A stretch of DNA of 64,000 nt from Rhyzopertha dominica (GCA_025024175.1 QCXZ01000041.1:19401786-19465785); one strand, 5' to 3'; numbered from the stretch's first letter, positions 14,001 through 29,000 are shown. The notes: generated by a model from the letters alone, not told the origin. Made by a program: numbers and translations.

Positions 14001-17000
14001 GCTACTAATTCCGAAAACCACCACGGCAGTCAAAGACGAACCAAACCAAGATAGGTTAGGTCAAGTCTTTGGAGCTAGAGAAAAAGTTTTTATTTCCAAA
14101 ACTTTTTCACCTTGAAGGATTTTTGAGGTACTTCAACTTTTTGGCTTATCTGTAGCACTTTACTAGTTATGGTTTGATACATTCTTTAATTTTTTTATTT
14201 TTTTTTATTTGAACTATCACCTTCTAGCCAAATGTTTGCTATTCTCTAAAGTGGAACTTTTGTCCAACAATTAGTGTAAAAAATTTAAGGCAATTATCAG
14301 ACTTTTAAAAGATTTTAAATCTCTAAATATTCGCCGAAAAGTTGTGTTGATAATGCATTACAAGTGCATATGAATGTAAATTTTGAATATTTATTTTCAT
14401 CTTTAATGAAAGTGGCTTTATCTGTAAACAGAATTTGTCCACCAAAATGTGCATGTATCTCTATCAGCTAACGACAAAATTCATATAGTCGTCAGGTTGT
14501 AGAGGCTGGAGGGACTAATGTGGTATTGTTTCACTGGCCTCTTTTTCACTGAACTTTTCCATTGGGCTCAACAAGCGCCGATTGGATGACGGTCTCTGTA
14601 CTTTCCGACCGAACTAACCTACACGATAGTTCGTAAAGCCACCAATAGATGACACTGTAGATTTTCACAAGATGACAGGGCAATCGGCCATGTAGGTCTC
14701 TGTACTTACAGACCGTACCAGCCTATGTCGTAGTTTGTAAATCCACCTCTAAAGACTGATAACTGATAGGTAAATGTCACACAATGACCTCCAAAGTGAG
14801 GCGTAGGATGCGTCCACGTCAATAAAGTTTCAGAGAAAGGAATTAGTGGAACAAATATAAAAAAGAACTATGCAATCAGCTGTACTTGAAACTGGTTAAG
14901 AGGCATACTGCCTATCAAGTCGCGAAACATCCTAATGCAGACTTTAGTAGATCCTCCATTTAACTATAGCCAGAAGTTTCTGATACTACATATACTAAAG
15001 CGGAAAGATGGTTAGTTAAACCGGATCGTCTATTAGGCGTAAATCTTGAGGGATATGATGAGGTGGGTAACCATGGTAGCTAATCAAGAAAAGTCAGATT
15101 TTCAGATCTTGCACTGAAGGTTTGTGCGTTACTTCTATTCCCGTTTGCATAGCGCTTCGGAGCATATTTGCCCAACACAGAGTGGTCCCGATCGTTCGTG
15201 TAATAAAACTGGTTCTCTATTTGCTCACTCTCTTAAAATAGCAAGCAGAAAAATATGCTTTTAACGTAAGTAAATGGATGAAGGCTAATTTTATAATTAA
15301 CTCAGAGTGGTCGGCGATGAGTACTTGACCGAAAACTTAATTTCGTCCGCAAACAGCTCGATGGAGATAAATTCGATTTTTATGTCCTTTCGCACTTGAT
15401 GAAGCCCGCGTAGTGTCAGTTTACCGTCGTGGAAACGCGCAATTACTTTTGTTTGCATCGTAAAAAGCTGTGGGATCAACGCCTTTTGGCGTAAAATTAT
15501 ACCCGACGTGACCCCGTGGCCCTCCGAAATTCAGTTTGTTGTACACGCGTGATACAAAATCTGCAGGACATTAATAATAATGAGGATCTACCATAACATC
15601 ATTTACATTTTGATTTGTTGCAAACGGTCGTTCGTTGCTCTGTGGTGGTCCTCGGTTTCTAGAATTCCCGTGAGAGGACAATTCACCTTCGCATGGTATT
15701 TTGATTGTACGTAAGACAACGAACATCTTCCGTGGTCTGGGTCTATTATATTACGTGACATGGGAGACTTATCAATTTTGCATAACTGTAGCTTCACTGC
15801 ATCTGTGAAACATTTTCCAGCCTTTAATAATGGAGTAGAAAATCCTAATGTTTTCTGTACTGGCATTGGTCTTTTGAGAAGACACAAGGTCCTCAAAATC
15901 ATATTTAGTATACTTTCTATCACTGGGTTTATTGGCACATCACTTAAATTTAATTGCCCAATAAAGTAAATCAAACCAATTATGAGTATGTGCTTATTCA
16001 AAATTAAAATATAATGAAAATTTTTGAACGTACCGAAGCGTTTCTCAAATATGCTTGTAAATTTATGTGTCTAGGAGAATTATGTACTTTATACATTCCA
16101 CACATTTCCCTTGCCCATGTGCTTAAATCTGTGTATCTAATCGTTATCTGAACATTGCGATCACGCTGAAGTTAAAACTAACACTTTTGCATAAGGAATA
16201 GAGATCAAATAACTTTAAGTGGTTAACTTAACTAATGTGATATGCTCGATTTCCGCACACTATAGTTATTTAAACAGCCATCGTTGCAATTGTCTACTGG
16301 CATGTCGGACATGTGTGCCGTGTTTCAATGTCGTTGGTCTCGCTAACAAACTGATTTTGATTAATTAAAAGCTGTCGTCATCAAACATACGCTTTTCATT
16401 CATCTTTTGTATTGGTCAATTACAGGGAACTCGAAATAAGTAAATATCAGATAAGCGCTTCAATTAAGAACTAAAGCTCTGTAGATTATACAGATCTATA
16501 CTTCTACCGTTAAATGGTGTTACCCTATTGGCACCGCTAGATGGCATTGTTTGTCGGTAGAAATTCACGGAATGTACCCCAAAATGAAAGATCAGACGTG
16601 TCTACGTCAAAAAAGAAGCTCTATGAGGATATCATTTGAATATATGCCTCAGATTTCACTTAAAACCATGCTCTTCATATGAAAGATATATAGAGGTTTA
16701 TGTCACTAACTGCCATATCATTCTTTCTTTCAGTCAATCGCATTTAACAAATATCGTGCGGATGGCAGATATTTTTATATTGAAATTTCAATTCTTAAAA
16801 CGTTAGTTCTTTAACTTTTTTTTGTAGGATGAAATAGATTGGCAATTAACAAAAGACTGTTAGAAACAGAAAGGCCCATAGAAATAATTGAGTTTAAGAT
16901 CTTTTACTTCGTATGGAATCTAGAAGAAAGCCTATAATTTGTAATATTTTCCAAATAGCAAAGCTATCTTACTTATGTTAACTAGATACAATTATTCAGT

Positions 17001-20000
17001 ACTTGTACTGCGTCTTGTATACTATGTTAAAACACTTTTTAAAGTTTTTATTACAAATATGCTTCACATCACCCATCTCATACAACTTCGACGTAATTCG
17101 CTTATTGCAAGCAGAAATATCACTGTTATCCTGCGAATCTCCGTAAGTGATAAAAATCAGTATTTACGACTCTGTTTGAGGGACGCAGTTAACAAGATTG
17201 CATAGTGATGAAGTGAATCAGCCACTGTTTTGCAACTACGGGCGTTGTACTAAAGACATTCAATTTATTACGGTGCCGAAATTTGGCTTGCAGTTGAAAC
17301 CCCAAAATCCAACCAGACGGGTCGTCCGTCGCCCTGCTCTCGTCGGTGAGCTGAAGGGGGGAAATCAAAGACATGCGGCAAGACAAGACGAAAGAGTAAG
17401 AGCGCTGTTGCCGTAACTGTCTGTGATTCCCCGTCAGTTACGAGAATACGATCTAATTAATTTGTAAATTGGTATTTAAAAAGTAGGGATCTTGAAAGGG
17501 AAATTGATAGGTTTGTTTTTTGGGCACTTTATGGAAAATCATTACAAATTCCTAATAAAATTATTAGTTAAAGCCAGAGCACTTACGTGAACGGTGGTGC
17601 CAAAATTTGATCACGCTACTCAGCTACGTCAAAATTTCTATACTCTTATCAATTTACTTTTATGAATTCCATTATCACACTAATGCGGGAAGTAATCATT
17701 ATCTACACTAATCTTGATGTTTGACAAATTTTTTGAAAATTTCTAATTTCGAATCGTCTGACACTTCACTGGTTTAGCAGGCAGGTTTAGAAAGTGAAAA
17801 TTATCATTATGCAGGATTACGATTTATCTGCAAATAGTGACAACGCAGCACTGCTACTGCAAACCGATGCTGCAGTTTGCTTCGATTTTCGGTCCAAACC
17901 CGCTTTGTCACAACCACAATGGGAATAATATCCCCAACAATGCGGCCATTTATTCTGTTGCCAGAAAGATAAATAATTTATTTCAGACGGTCGAATAAAA
18001 GGCGAACAAATCTTGTTAATGTGTTACTTGGCGCAAAGTGGACTGGCTGCCGAAAAATGAATACGTGAATTCCTGCATTAAGAACTCATCACTTCCTTCA
18101 TCCATATACTATGTGTTCGAAACATGATGTCCGCCAATGGAATTTGGGAAAAGAGAAAATGCTGCCCAATTTCACTGAACTGGATTTTTAACTTTGATCA
18201 TAGTACCTATTCTACGTGCACTTGCTGCATTTTTCTTTCTTCTTTGCATTCTATTTCTTTTAGCAAAGCTTTCCAACATTAAGCAAATGACCACAATTTT
18301 CTGGAATAAAACATAAAATTTGACATTCGAATATTGTATTATTTATATGTTTACATGTTTACAATTCACATTTTAAATCGACTGGACCAACGTATAAAAA
18401 GCTATTATATTACGAGTCTGTAATAAATTTTGAAGAAAAAATAAGGATAAAGATATTGAAACATCTCCTGGACAAGTAGTTATGAATTTATTACCAGAAA
18501 GGTTATGGAAGATTTACGGAGAATTTTGTCTTAAAAAAAAGGAAATGAAAAACATAGTGAAAATAAAACATTTTAATGCTTCCACCGTGGTCACATTACT
18601 CAACGAAAAAAATCAAACTTCTTGTCAAGAACAACGTCGTTATCATCAATATTATTAGCATTTCTTAAGAAGGGCAAAGAAAAACCTTTAAAATTGAATA
18701 TTTCAAATATTTGAAATGAACTTTTATTATTTCATGTACAAATAATGGTCGTTGTAGGTGCTCCAAAATCTAGGAAATAACTGCATAGGTTATCCAGGAT
18801 TTGGGAAGTACCATTTTGGTATCTATAAACAATATAAATATAACATTCACCATAGTCTCAAACAAAAACTGCTGGATACGTCATGTAAAAAAACATTAAG
18901 AATTACTCATGTACTATTTTTACGTTTATGGCGTTCATAAAGTAATTAGTAAATATTTAGCTATCTGAATAGTCTATAGAATATAATAGTCAAACTTCTA
19001 TTTCATTTGTTTTAGTGACAAAAGCACTATAATACTGTACATGAGTAACTTTTTGAAGAAATATAGTGGCAAAGAAATGTATATAGTAGTGATATTAAGC
19101 TTAAAAATGTAGTCAAGCTCAAGATGTTACTGTTCATAATATCAAAACCAAGCTAATCATAAATCTCAGGCAAGAAAATATAGGCTAAATTTTGCTTAAA
19201 TACACTTCATTTCTGTTCAGGGTGATTATAATAAATTAAGCAGCTGCAATGCACATGATACCCACAAAGTTGCACTGATGCGGCCATAAACTACGAAGTC
19301 ATCGGAATTAGAATGCCACAATGGAGCAATTACCATAAATCAAGGAGTTAGGCATTTAGGTGGCGGAGCGATTACTAAATAAATCAAATTATTCAAAGTA
19401 ATTTAATTAGGTAATTGTTTAACGATGCTGGTTTATGCGTAAGCAGCGTTTGTAAGCGTACCTGAATTTGTGCTTCTTGTGTTCGTTAAGTGCTTAATTT
19501 AAGAGTGATATTGAATTCGCAAGCTGTACAATACAAATCCAAATATTATGTATGGTGGATATAATTCCCAAAAGTTCCGTTTAAAAATTTCTGGTTGACA
19601 AAAGAAATGAAAGAAATTCGACCTGTTATTGATGAAATGCTGTAAAAAAAATTGGTTATGTATGTTGCATTCTGTCAACAGTCTCTTGCATATTAGCGCA
19701 TTAGCCTTTTGCGAATTGTTTTAAAGTTTATCCAATGATATAGCGTGTTTAGATTTATTTCGGTATTCAGCTCCCATTAATTGTTATAAAAGTACAACCG
19801 CTAACTCCAGTTCCAATTCCAGCCCCCAACAAATGGCCCGAAACAAATATTCTCAATGTTGGTTTAAATTCATAATTTGCTTATTGTATTATGTATTTTT
19901 CTGTATCAACCATGCCAAATTTTTGCAGTTATTTAACACAGAAATTAATTAAAATTTGTAATGGCTCCCTTATGTTTAGTACCAAATTCTAACATAAATA

Positions 20001-23000
20001 AATAGAAAAAGCTTTAAACTTATCATTAAGTGGCGTCATTTTCGCTATTGGATTCTTCGTCCACATTAATAATTAAATCCGCTACCATTCCAGTTCTCCA
20101 TACATATTCTTTACGGATAATACGTTCTAAACACTTTTTCCAATTGACGGTTAGTATTTTCCGAATTTCCTCTTTAATAAGTTTTTTCGCAAGAGCTTTC
20201 GTAACTTTTCTAGCAACAGTTGATATTTAAAACGCTGCGAACTTGCTTTTGTAAAGTTTTAACATTTAAAACAATTCTTTACTCATTAGCTACGTATATA
20301 AATTTCTTATTGATCTCGAGTGATGATTTTCAAATAGGGAAGTTCAACCAATTTTCTAACTTGCCTTTCTCGAATACCCATAACAACTATGTATTGTACA
20401 CACGTCAGAAGTTTCTTTTTGTTGCCACAGATTCAGCTTCCGATGATTTTAAGTAAATGTACACATTTAGAATTATATTCTTAGCAAGTATCCGCAAATG
20501 AGTACGACATTTTGAATCATTTAAAATAGAAAGCTGTTCATCATCAAAAAAATTAACATTCAATTCTACATCATCCTTGGACCAAGGTCTTCGCATGTCA
20601 AAGATAAAAGAAAAAGGAAAAAGGACACTAACGAAAAACAACCCAACAACTCTTTTGCAAAATTTGCAAAAAAGGGGGGTATTTGTTACATATTTATCGT
20701 GTGTTGTTGTCGTGTCATTATCAAATCGAAAACATCATAATCATTCATAATCTTAATACAAGAAAAACAGCTATTTATTTGGTTAAATACTTTTTAAAAA
20801 TTTGTTTTGTATTGAATTAGTGCCTGTACTTCACGAGGTCAAAGAAATATTTTTAGTTTATCGTGGAAATTGTCTTATATAATTTCGGAAGCAGCCATTA
20901 TCATAACTAATATCCAAGGACTAACAACAAAACTAATTTTTGCAAAAACATACAAATAGTGCGGGCACACCAATAAAAATGCATTGATTAAAGAATTGGT
21001 AGACGTAATTTCATAAACCCTCCTCGGTTTTGTTTAATTTTAAACAGTTCAATTATTGTCTAAGATACAGTATATTTTTGGGCAAACTTTATACATAAGA
21101 AACTAATTTAAACTTTTCAGAAGCTTTAGATAGGATCACATGTCAAATATTTCTCAAATGCAGTAGGCCATTTGTCAAAAATTTAATGAATTAAAAACAT
21201 TATTTATATGCGTATACCTACTATAAATAGCAATAAATGGTGTCTGATGTTTACAAATTATAGTTATAAATGCCTCCATGGTATCAGACGTTAGCGAAAA
21301 TTTGTTGACAAATTTATCTTATAAGTAGTATTAGGGGACAGTGCTATCATAAATTATAAAAAACGTCGGAGTAGTCGCTAGCACCAAAGCATTTGTGCTT
21401 GGTTTTGTAACGGGACTCTCGTTTCTTTCTTCATCACCAACTATTAAGTCTCGGGTCCCCGTAAATTACAACCAATTTGCTGGATATGTAATAAGAATGT
21501 TAAATATATGTGATCGAAGAAAGAGTGCAACAAATTAATGACCAAGGTTCACATGATTTCCAATATTTGCCGTGCTGGCCTCAACAAAGAGCGCGACTCC
21601 CTAGTTTTAAGACTGGATAATTATCCTTGCACTCCGGGTTCGATCTTTTCTTTTTTTTTCCAGTGCAGGTTCGCAATCGTAATGGGCACCTTATTATATC
21701 AAGATATAAAACTGCATATTATATTGTAAAACAAATGAAAAATCACAATCACGCTTTCGTGTTGCAATGATACAACAACCGTGAACTATTTGCACATTGT
21801 GGAATCGAGACAGAGGCGTACCTGCCAAATGAATTTATTACAGTCTATTGCAAACACGTTAGGTTAAATTTCACAAAGAAAGATTGTATGTAGTGAACGC
21901 AATTTTTGGTATGTTGGGTATATGAGCCTTAGCATAATCACCTACCCTCGAAATTTCACGTTCGTTTTCAATTTGAAAACTTTCCAAAGTGAAAAATATC
22001 GATATCGAATTTGCGGGAATCCGACATTGCGCATGCGCAGCCTCAACCGCAGCTGTTTTTTGCTTTAGCGTCAGGAGCCGTTGCACAATTGGCGGAAACC
22101 TTTTACTAATTATTTGAAGTCAACGAAGACAAATATATTTTAATATGGCAATATATTCAAACGGTACTTCGTATTTAACGATTGTAACAGACAATTCTAT
22201 TATCAGAAAACATAGGAAACAGACTTGATAGTAAAAGCGATCAAAATAATTTTAATACTTTTCATGTATTAAATTACTCTTTTCTTAAGATTGAGCTCTC
22301 GAAGAAAGAATCTGGAAAGTGAAAATGAACAATGTCGATGTAGTATGTACTATGAAGGTGAGTTTAAATTGGAAGGTATTTAGAAAACTGGATTCACACT
22401 CACTTTCTTTTATTCCAAAACCCATGCAGTGATAAAAAGTATAGCCTCAAGAATACTTGTAAAATAGCAAGAATGGGCAGAATCAGAAATGATGAGGTAA
22501 AATAAAATCTTTATGTGAACTGGGTGCTTTCGAGATCAAAAACTTCTAGAAGCCTACGTAATTCATATGGACAGCTATTGCACAAGAAAGAAGGACGGAA
22601 GTCTACTGTTTTTGAAGCGAGACCACTAGCATTAAATGAAAAGAATTGGAAAGAATTTATACGCAAACTCGCTACTACGGAAATAGTTAGATAATGAGGT
22701 ATCAAATACCACAATGTTATTATTTATTGCTTATTTATTTGCACCGAACAGGACACCGTATAATAAAATAGACGAACATAGCAGGCGTAAAAACCATCTA
22801 CTATCTACTGTTGGAATACACATGTCTAAGATCTGAATATAGTTTGTGTTTGTGCTTCAATTATGTTGTTGTTCTATTATAGTGAAAACGCTTATTGTAC
22901 AATCTTGATTATCATTTAGGTCGGTGCTTTAAAATGGTAACCAAATTCACGGATTAGATAACCATTTCCCTGATCTGCACATATTATTGTACAGTATTTC

Positions 23001-26000
23001 CAAAGTAGGTGGAGCAGTATCCATTCACAACAATACAATACAATTGCTGCAAATACTATTGACGTTATTTCGACTTTGTGAATTAACACTGTACTTATAT
23101 CAGTAAAAAGATCATTTTTAACGAAAATGGATTAAGCAGCGAATAAGATTTATTACAAACACTATAGTGGGAATCACGGATGCTAATGTGTTATGTTTAA
23201 TTACTGTATAAGAATAATTTTGGAAACTTGATTTGGTGTGTGTCACCAAAGAAAGACTATGTGCACCACTCCGCTTATGCCTTTTAAGTCTTAAGTATAT
23301 CAATTTATATACATAGGGTGCTATGAGAGTTTTGGAATACGCCACTTTGGAAACAACTGAAATGGTAAATGTCTGCATTTCATAAAGTTTGCTAAAATTC
23401 TGGACACGGCATCAAATTCGTGTGATAATTCTGTGCAACTTTGAAAAGGGATTGTCCGTAGATGACAGTGGATAGCCCTATTACATATCAGCAAATAATA
23501 GACGAGATTTTGATAATTGGTGCAACCGCAGTTTGTAAAATTTTCACTAGTATTTACTAGTTAAGAATATTTTTTCATTGCGGGTTCTTTACGGTCTGGA
23601 ACCGGAGAAAACGAACGTCGCGTTAGATGGTGTCGGAAAATGCTGAAGGGAAGTGGAAACTCTTGTAATGAAGTGAGCATTACTACTATGATCTATCAAA
23701 AACGAGAAACAATGTGCTATTATTCGAAGATGAGAAAAATGCGATCACCTTTTTGGTGCACACAATTACCGCTTCCTGGTACATAAATATTTATTTACAG
23801 AACACTCTTAGCAAGTCCAATAATTGTGTCCACGTTTTCAACTCGACAACGTTCCGGTACATCGGACGAAGGCTACCAAGCCATTTTTACAAAATTTTAA
23901 TTTTTTGTATTTGTATGATATTCCAGCTTACAGCCGTAATATGGCGCCCTGATGTGATTTTGTATCGTTTCTAATTATAAAAAATGAACTTAAAGCAGGA
24001 TGTTTTTCTGATTATCATGAGCTTTTGGCAGTTTGGCGGCAAGCGTAAGCTGATTTGTCTCAAGAAAGATGGAAAAAAGATTTTTGAAGATTGGTTTATA
24101 CGCATGAATAAGTATATTAGTAACAAATGGGCTTACTTAGCATTGCTCTACATACTGGAAAGCTTTCGTAGCGACTATTGTAGTTTTCTGGTGATTGTCA
24201 TCATCATTTAAGTTGGCGTTTAATTGTTTTCTTTTATTTTGTTTATTAAAGGATTCGTTATCAAAATTACTATACTTTCATCCAATGTACAGCAGGAGTA
24301 TACCTATTTAACTATAATTAAGGCATATCATTAAGCATGTATTTCCTCTAGATTTCAACTTGCAGAAGTCTCGCAATAATTATAGAGTCAATAAAGTTCA
24401 AATTCAAATAATTGCGTCTCATGAGTGTGAGCCTACGCCACTGGGCTGGTGGTCGTGAAAACGGCGCTTTGGACGCCTTTTGTTTTCACGATCAGCTCCG
24501 TGTTTCGTCACGTACCATTATGTATTTGCTGAAATAACTTTGTCTAGTTGCTCCCAGCGTCTTCATTTATTTATGGTTTCGCCATGACCGCAACGGCTTA
24601 ATGGTGTTTCCTGGAAGCATCACTTGATTCTCGCATTGTTCGCAGGCGGACACGGCGGCATCAGGTATTCGATATACTCCGGGGACCCGGACGGCCTCTT
24701 CCGCATCGACCCCATCACGGGGTCGATCCAGACGGCCACGGAACTCGACCACGAGGCGAAGGCCTCCGTCCTACTCAACGTCCAGGCTACCAGCGGGGAC
24801 CCACCGGTATACGGGCATACTCAGGTATGGTATTTAACAAAAGAAAAAAAAAGAATAAGAAAAACAAGTACCGGTAATGACTTGGATAGACAAGGTGGCT
24901 TATTGATTTAATGTAACACCGATCAAGTGTAACACAATCACAATAATAATAACTACCACCTTACAAGATACCTATATTTTCTTGCATATGCTAACATCAT
25001 TTCTGAGAATACTGTTACTGTTCACAAATATTTTAGCACTTGTATAAAGTGCACGTTAGGCAACCAGTTTATACCACACTACTTGCATTTTCCATTCCAT
25101 ATCAATAATTTTGCAAATTGGAATCTAGCCCTCAGCTTTTTAAACCATAATTAAAAGTACCGACTCGTTATATCGCAAAATTATTATTATTGCGTACATT
25201 GTGGTGCTGAGAGCCTAGCGCACTGAAGCTTCAGCTCATTGTGCCCCCACTATCTTCTACGAGGTATTCTCAATAAATTTTAGGATACAGTCAATGGGTG
25301 CTTGTGCAGTCTCCTCAGGTTCCTCAAATTGTACTTCAAAGTAGCGTTGTCTTTTCTTCATAAGTCCTTCATATAGAATGCAGGGAGTTTCATCCTCCTA
25401 TATGCACTTCCATTATGTAGCATCATTTATTACACCAATTTTAGGAATTACTGTTTTTAGATCACGCCTGCTAAATTGCACCAGTTATATGTCTTTTACT
25501 TTGGCAACTACTTCCTATGAATAAATAAATAAAGTTGATGTTTTTTTCTCAGTGGTTCTCTGATTTCGCACCTTGCAGACTGATACGCTACTCCCCAGGT
25601 AAGCTCAGGCGCTACTGAGGGTTCTTAAGCTGCCTCTTCTGCTAGTAGGACTGCTTTCTCATTGCCCTCGATCCCTCGGTGACCGCGAACTCACTCCAGA
25701 ATTACTCTGTTTGTGCTCCAAAGACTCGAGGTGCATCTAGGTATTCATTTATCACCTTGGAGCGTATATGTTGTTCATTCCAAGGCTTTCAGTGGAACTT
25801 GGCCTCCATATCATTGCCCTAACACATACTGTAATTGCCAATCTTTCAGCTTTAAAAACGGTCGCAAGGTTGCGTTCGCAAATATTGTACAGTTTTTTTT
25901 TAATTTTTGAACCATTGGTGTACCACATGATCGCCCACTTCGCTAGAAGGTTGCTGTGGCCTGCTTCTTCTATCCCTTCACCAATAAGTACTCTGGAGGG

Positions 26001-29000
26001 TTTCTGGAAGTCGAACATCACGCTACTTCTGCCTGACTGCATGCTCAGCATGTAGCTATCATTTAACTGTCCGAATATTTCGGTATGGGTTTCTTTTCAA
26101 GGTGTAACGAGGTCAGCTCCAGTCTTTGTAGTTTGCTTAGCTTGCCTTTTCCACTTTTGTTGGTAGTTTTGTACCACCACACTAAGCACGCGTATGTTAA
26201 CTATGGGCATCACAACTTTGGTATAAACCCAGTAAACCATTTTTTTAATCCCCACGTTCTTCCTGCCATGCATCTGCAGATGAGACTTGAAAGTCATCCT
26301 GGCATGTAGTGCTGGTTCCAGGCACCTAACCTCATTTTTAGCGGTATATCATGCCTCCAGAGTTGCAGCTCCTTCAGTTGCTGAAGGTTGCTTCTAGTCC
26401 TTCCCTGGTACGTCACCTTTGTACGGTTTTTAGTGCCTGCGGTACCAGATTCGGTACGGTTCCTCCAAACTTAACTGATTATCAACTACAGAGTTCCGAC
26501 ACCTCCTTGGGGACAACCTTTACTAACTACGCTTTCTCTGGTTATATGCCCTAGAAAAGTCATAGAATCAATTCACCTTGTCAAACTAGAAGCCATATCG
26601 TGCCTTTATACAGTTCTCATAATTTGTTCAAACGAGGTGCTATCAGAAACTTCCTCAATATCAAGAAAGGTTCGAGTGTTATTTCTTATTAAGTACTCGT
26701 AGACCTTTCCAATTGTAAGGGTTAACTCATGTAAAGCCACTTCACTTCCTGTTCGGTAAGCAAAGTGACTGATTCAGATGCCTGTGTACTAATACTAAAG
26801 CAGAAAGAAAGAAGCTTTAGTCTGGGCATAAGTTTTGTGTAGGTTTGGGTATAACGGATAGATTATAAATACATAAATTTTTAAAAGATTGGCTCATCAT
26901 TAAAGAACCAATAAATAAAGTCAACAGTGATCTTTGTTGAAACACTAATGAATAATTTTCTGCTTGTCAAATTTAATAATTTACAAAACATTTTATTTTC
27001 ATTTTAAACAAATTAGTTCGGATAAATACATACTGTTTGTACCAAATGCTTTAAGCTTGATTTTTAACTCTATCTTTTATTATAAGGTCAACATCGAGAT
27101 CGAAGACGTCAACGACAATGCCCCCGAATTCGAATCATCCACCGTAAGGATATCCGTACCAGAAAACGTCGATATCGGCACTCCCTTGTATGCGGTTCAC
27201 GCCAGAGACAGGGATTCCGGATCAAATGGAGTAATCAGATACAAAATAGTCAACACCGCTTCGAATGCCGGACTCTTCGATGTGGACTCCAAGACCGGTC
27301 ATCTGACCCTCCGAAAGCACCTGGATTACGAAATGACTCAGAGACACAGCTTGGTGGTGACGGCAACTGACACAGGAACACCACCGCTGTCTGCCAATTT
27401 AACAATCCTCGTTGAAGTTCAGGACGTTAACGACAACCCTCCGGTGTTCGAACGGGCGGACTACAGCATTAAGGTTATGGAAACACTTCCAGTGAATTCT
27501 CAGGTAAAGCTTCGTATGGAGTTGTACAGTTAGCTTGAGGCTCGAGGAGATAAATTGCGCCTAGTCTAATAAAGTTTACGTTTTTAAATTAAACATTTGC
27601 CAGAGTACCAGCCTCGGAACCTTGGCATGCTTCTGCGGCAATATTCCTACTTCAACCAGATCAGCAGCACTTACAAATACCAAAATTGTTCCTATCATCC
27701 GCTTTATCCACAATTTCTGCTTCTGTGGCTATATTCCTGCTTCATCCTACTTCAAAGCCCAGATCAATCGCACTTTCTCATTTTTCAGTTAAGACAAAAA
27801 CAAAACAAAAATGGATATCTTCCCCTTTAGGCACAGCTTGCGAGCAAGTTGTCTAAAAACCATTCCTGCGGCTATACGTCGGCTTCATCCTGCTTCAAAC
27901 CCCAGATCGGCTGCACTTACGGTTTTTGAGTTATGGCTGAAACACAATTGGAAGCACCGGTCTACCAGAATGGAATCAATGCGCTAGGAATTTTATTCTG
28001 GACAAGATCAAAAACCAATAAAGAGAATACGAGAAGGGATCAATTGAAGTGTTTCAGGTCGTGAATTGCATATATATAATTGCAACGGAGAGTCAGTGGT
28101 ATCACGGCCCGCTCAACGCCTGTGGGCAGGCAACCCGACGTGCTAGAGTGTTCGAGATTAATCGATGCGAAAGGCTCTAGTAAAGTCTAGGAAGGTTCGA
28201 AATCGAGAGCCTTCGCGAATGTGCCAGACACGCCAAGTAAGTGGGGAGTCTGCGGATATATAAGCGGCCAGAGACGGAAGTGAGGGGGAGTTAGACAGTC
28301 TATGAACGAGCGCGAGTTTTGAAAGTGACGGAAAGTGAGATTTAAGTATTGTAAAGTGATATAAGTACAACTGTAGTGTTTTTAAAAGTAGTGTATAGTT
28401 GAGTAAAGTTTGTTAATTGTTAAAGTAATTGTGAATAGTGCTTGTTAGTGTTTTAGAACTGTTAAATAAAGTGTTTTAAATCAGAAATCCAGAATTTTCG
28501 AACCCGAATTCCGTAACAATTGGTGTCAGAAGTGGGATTTTGGATTTCTGGAGTGTTCTACGGACCGGATAGACAGTGTTTGGAGAAGTTTTAGAAAATT
28601 CTAGTTTATGCCAGTAACAAGAAGACAATCGGCCAATATGGAAGCACAACTAGAACAGTTAATGCAAATGATGCAGAAAATGCAAGAAAACATGACAGAG
28701 CAGATAAAAGCCTGTCAAGAGGACATGAAAACCGGACAAGAAGAAATGAAGACAGAATTCAAAATCGGACAGGAAGAAATTAAGAAGAAAATAATAATGG
28801 CTGTGCAAGAACAACTTAAAACCGAAATAGAGGAAATCAGAACAAGCCAAAATAAAATTGAAGAACGGATCGACAGTGTAACAGAAGAGCTTAAAGTTAC
28901 ACAGAATGCAGTCGAAGAGAAAGTGGAGCTTGTCGAAGAAAAGGTCAACAAAGTAGAGGAAAAACTTTGCAATAAATTCGAAGAAAAAGTTCTACACATG

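Larger units (their letters stand above)
10390..24645 (+). other. Large ds intron (14.3 kb)
   Basis: No ds exon is needed here: exon B ends in ATVRDY+G and exon C continues GHGGIRYSI in frame. Contents I can support are a transposase fragment at about 14330-14520 (minus), an imperfect tandem repeat at 14591-14789 that recurs near 51390, and mariner-like remains at about 23410-24170 (plus). GC-richer unexplained blocks lie around 10640-11110, 13200-13640, 17180-17430 and 17830-18110. The rest is AT-rich with no recognisable gene. Confidence 0.8.

Noticed and set aside
28158..28370. 70-codon minus-strand frame in each LTR (also 33491-33703)
   Set aside because: It lies in the LTR control region opposite the TATA box; its presence in both LTRs only reflects their identity.
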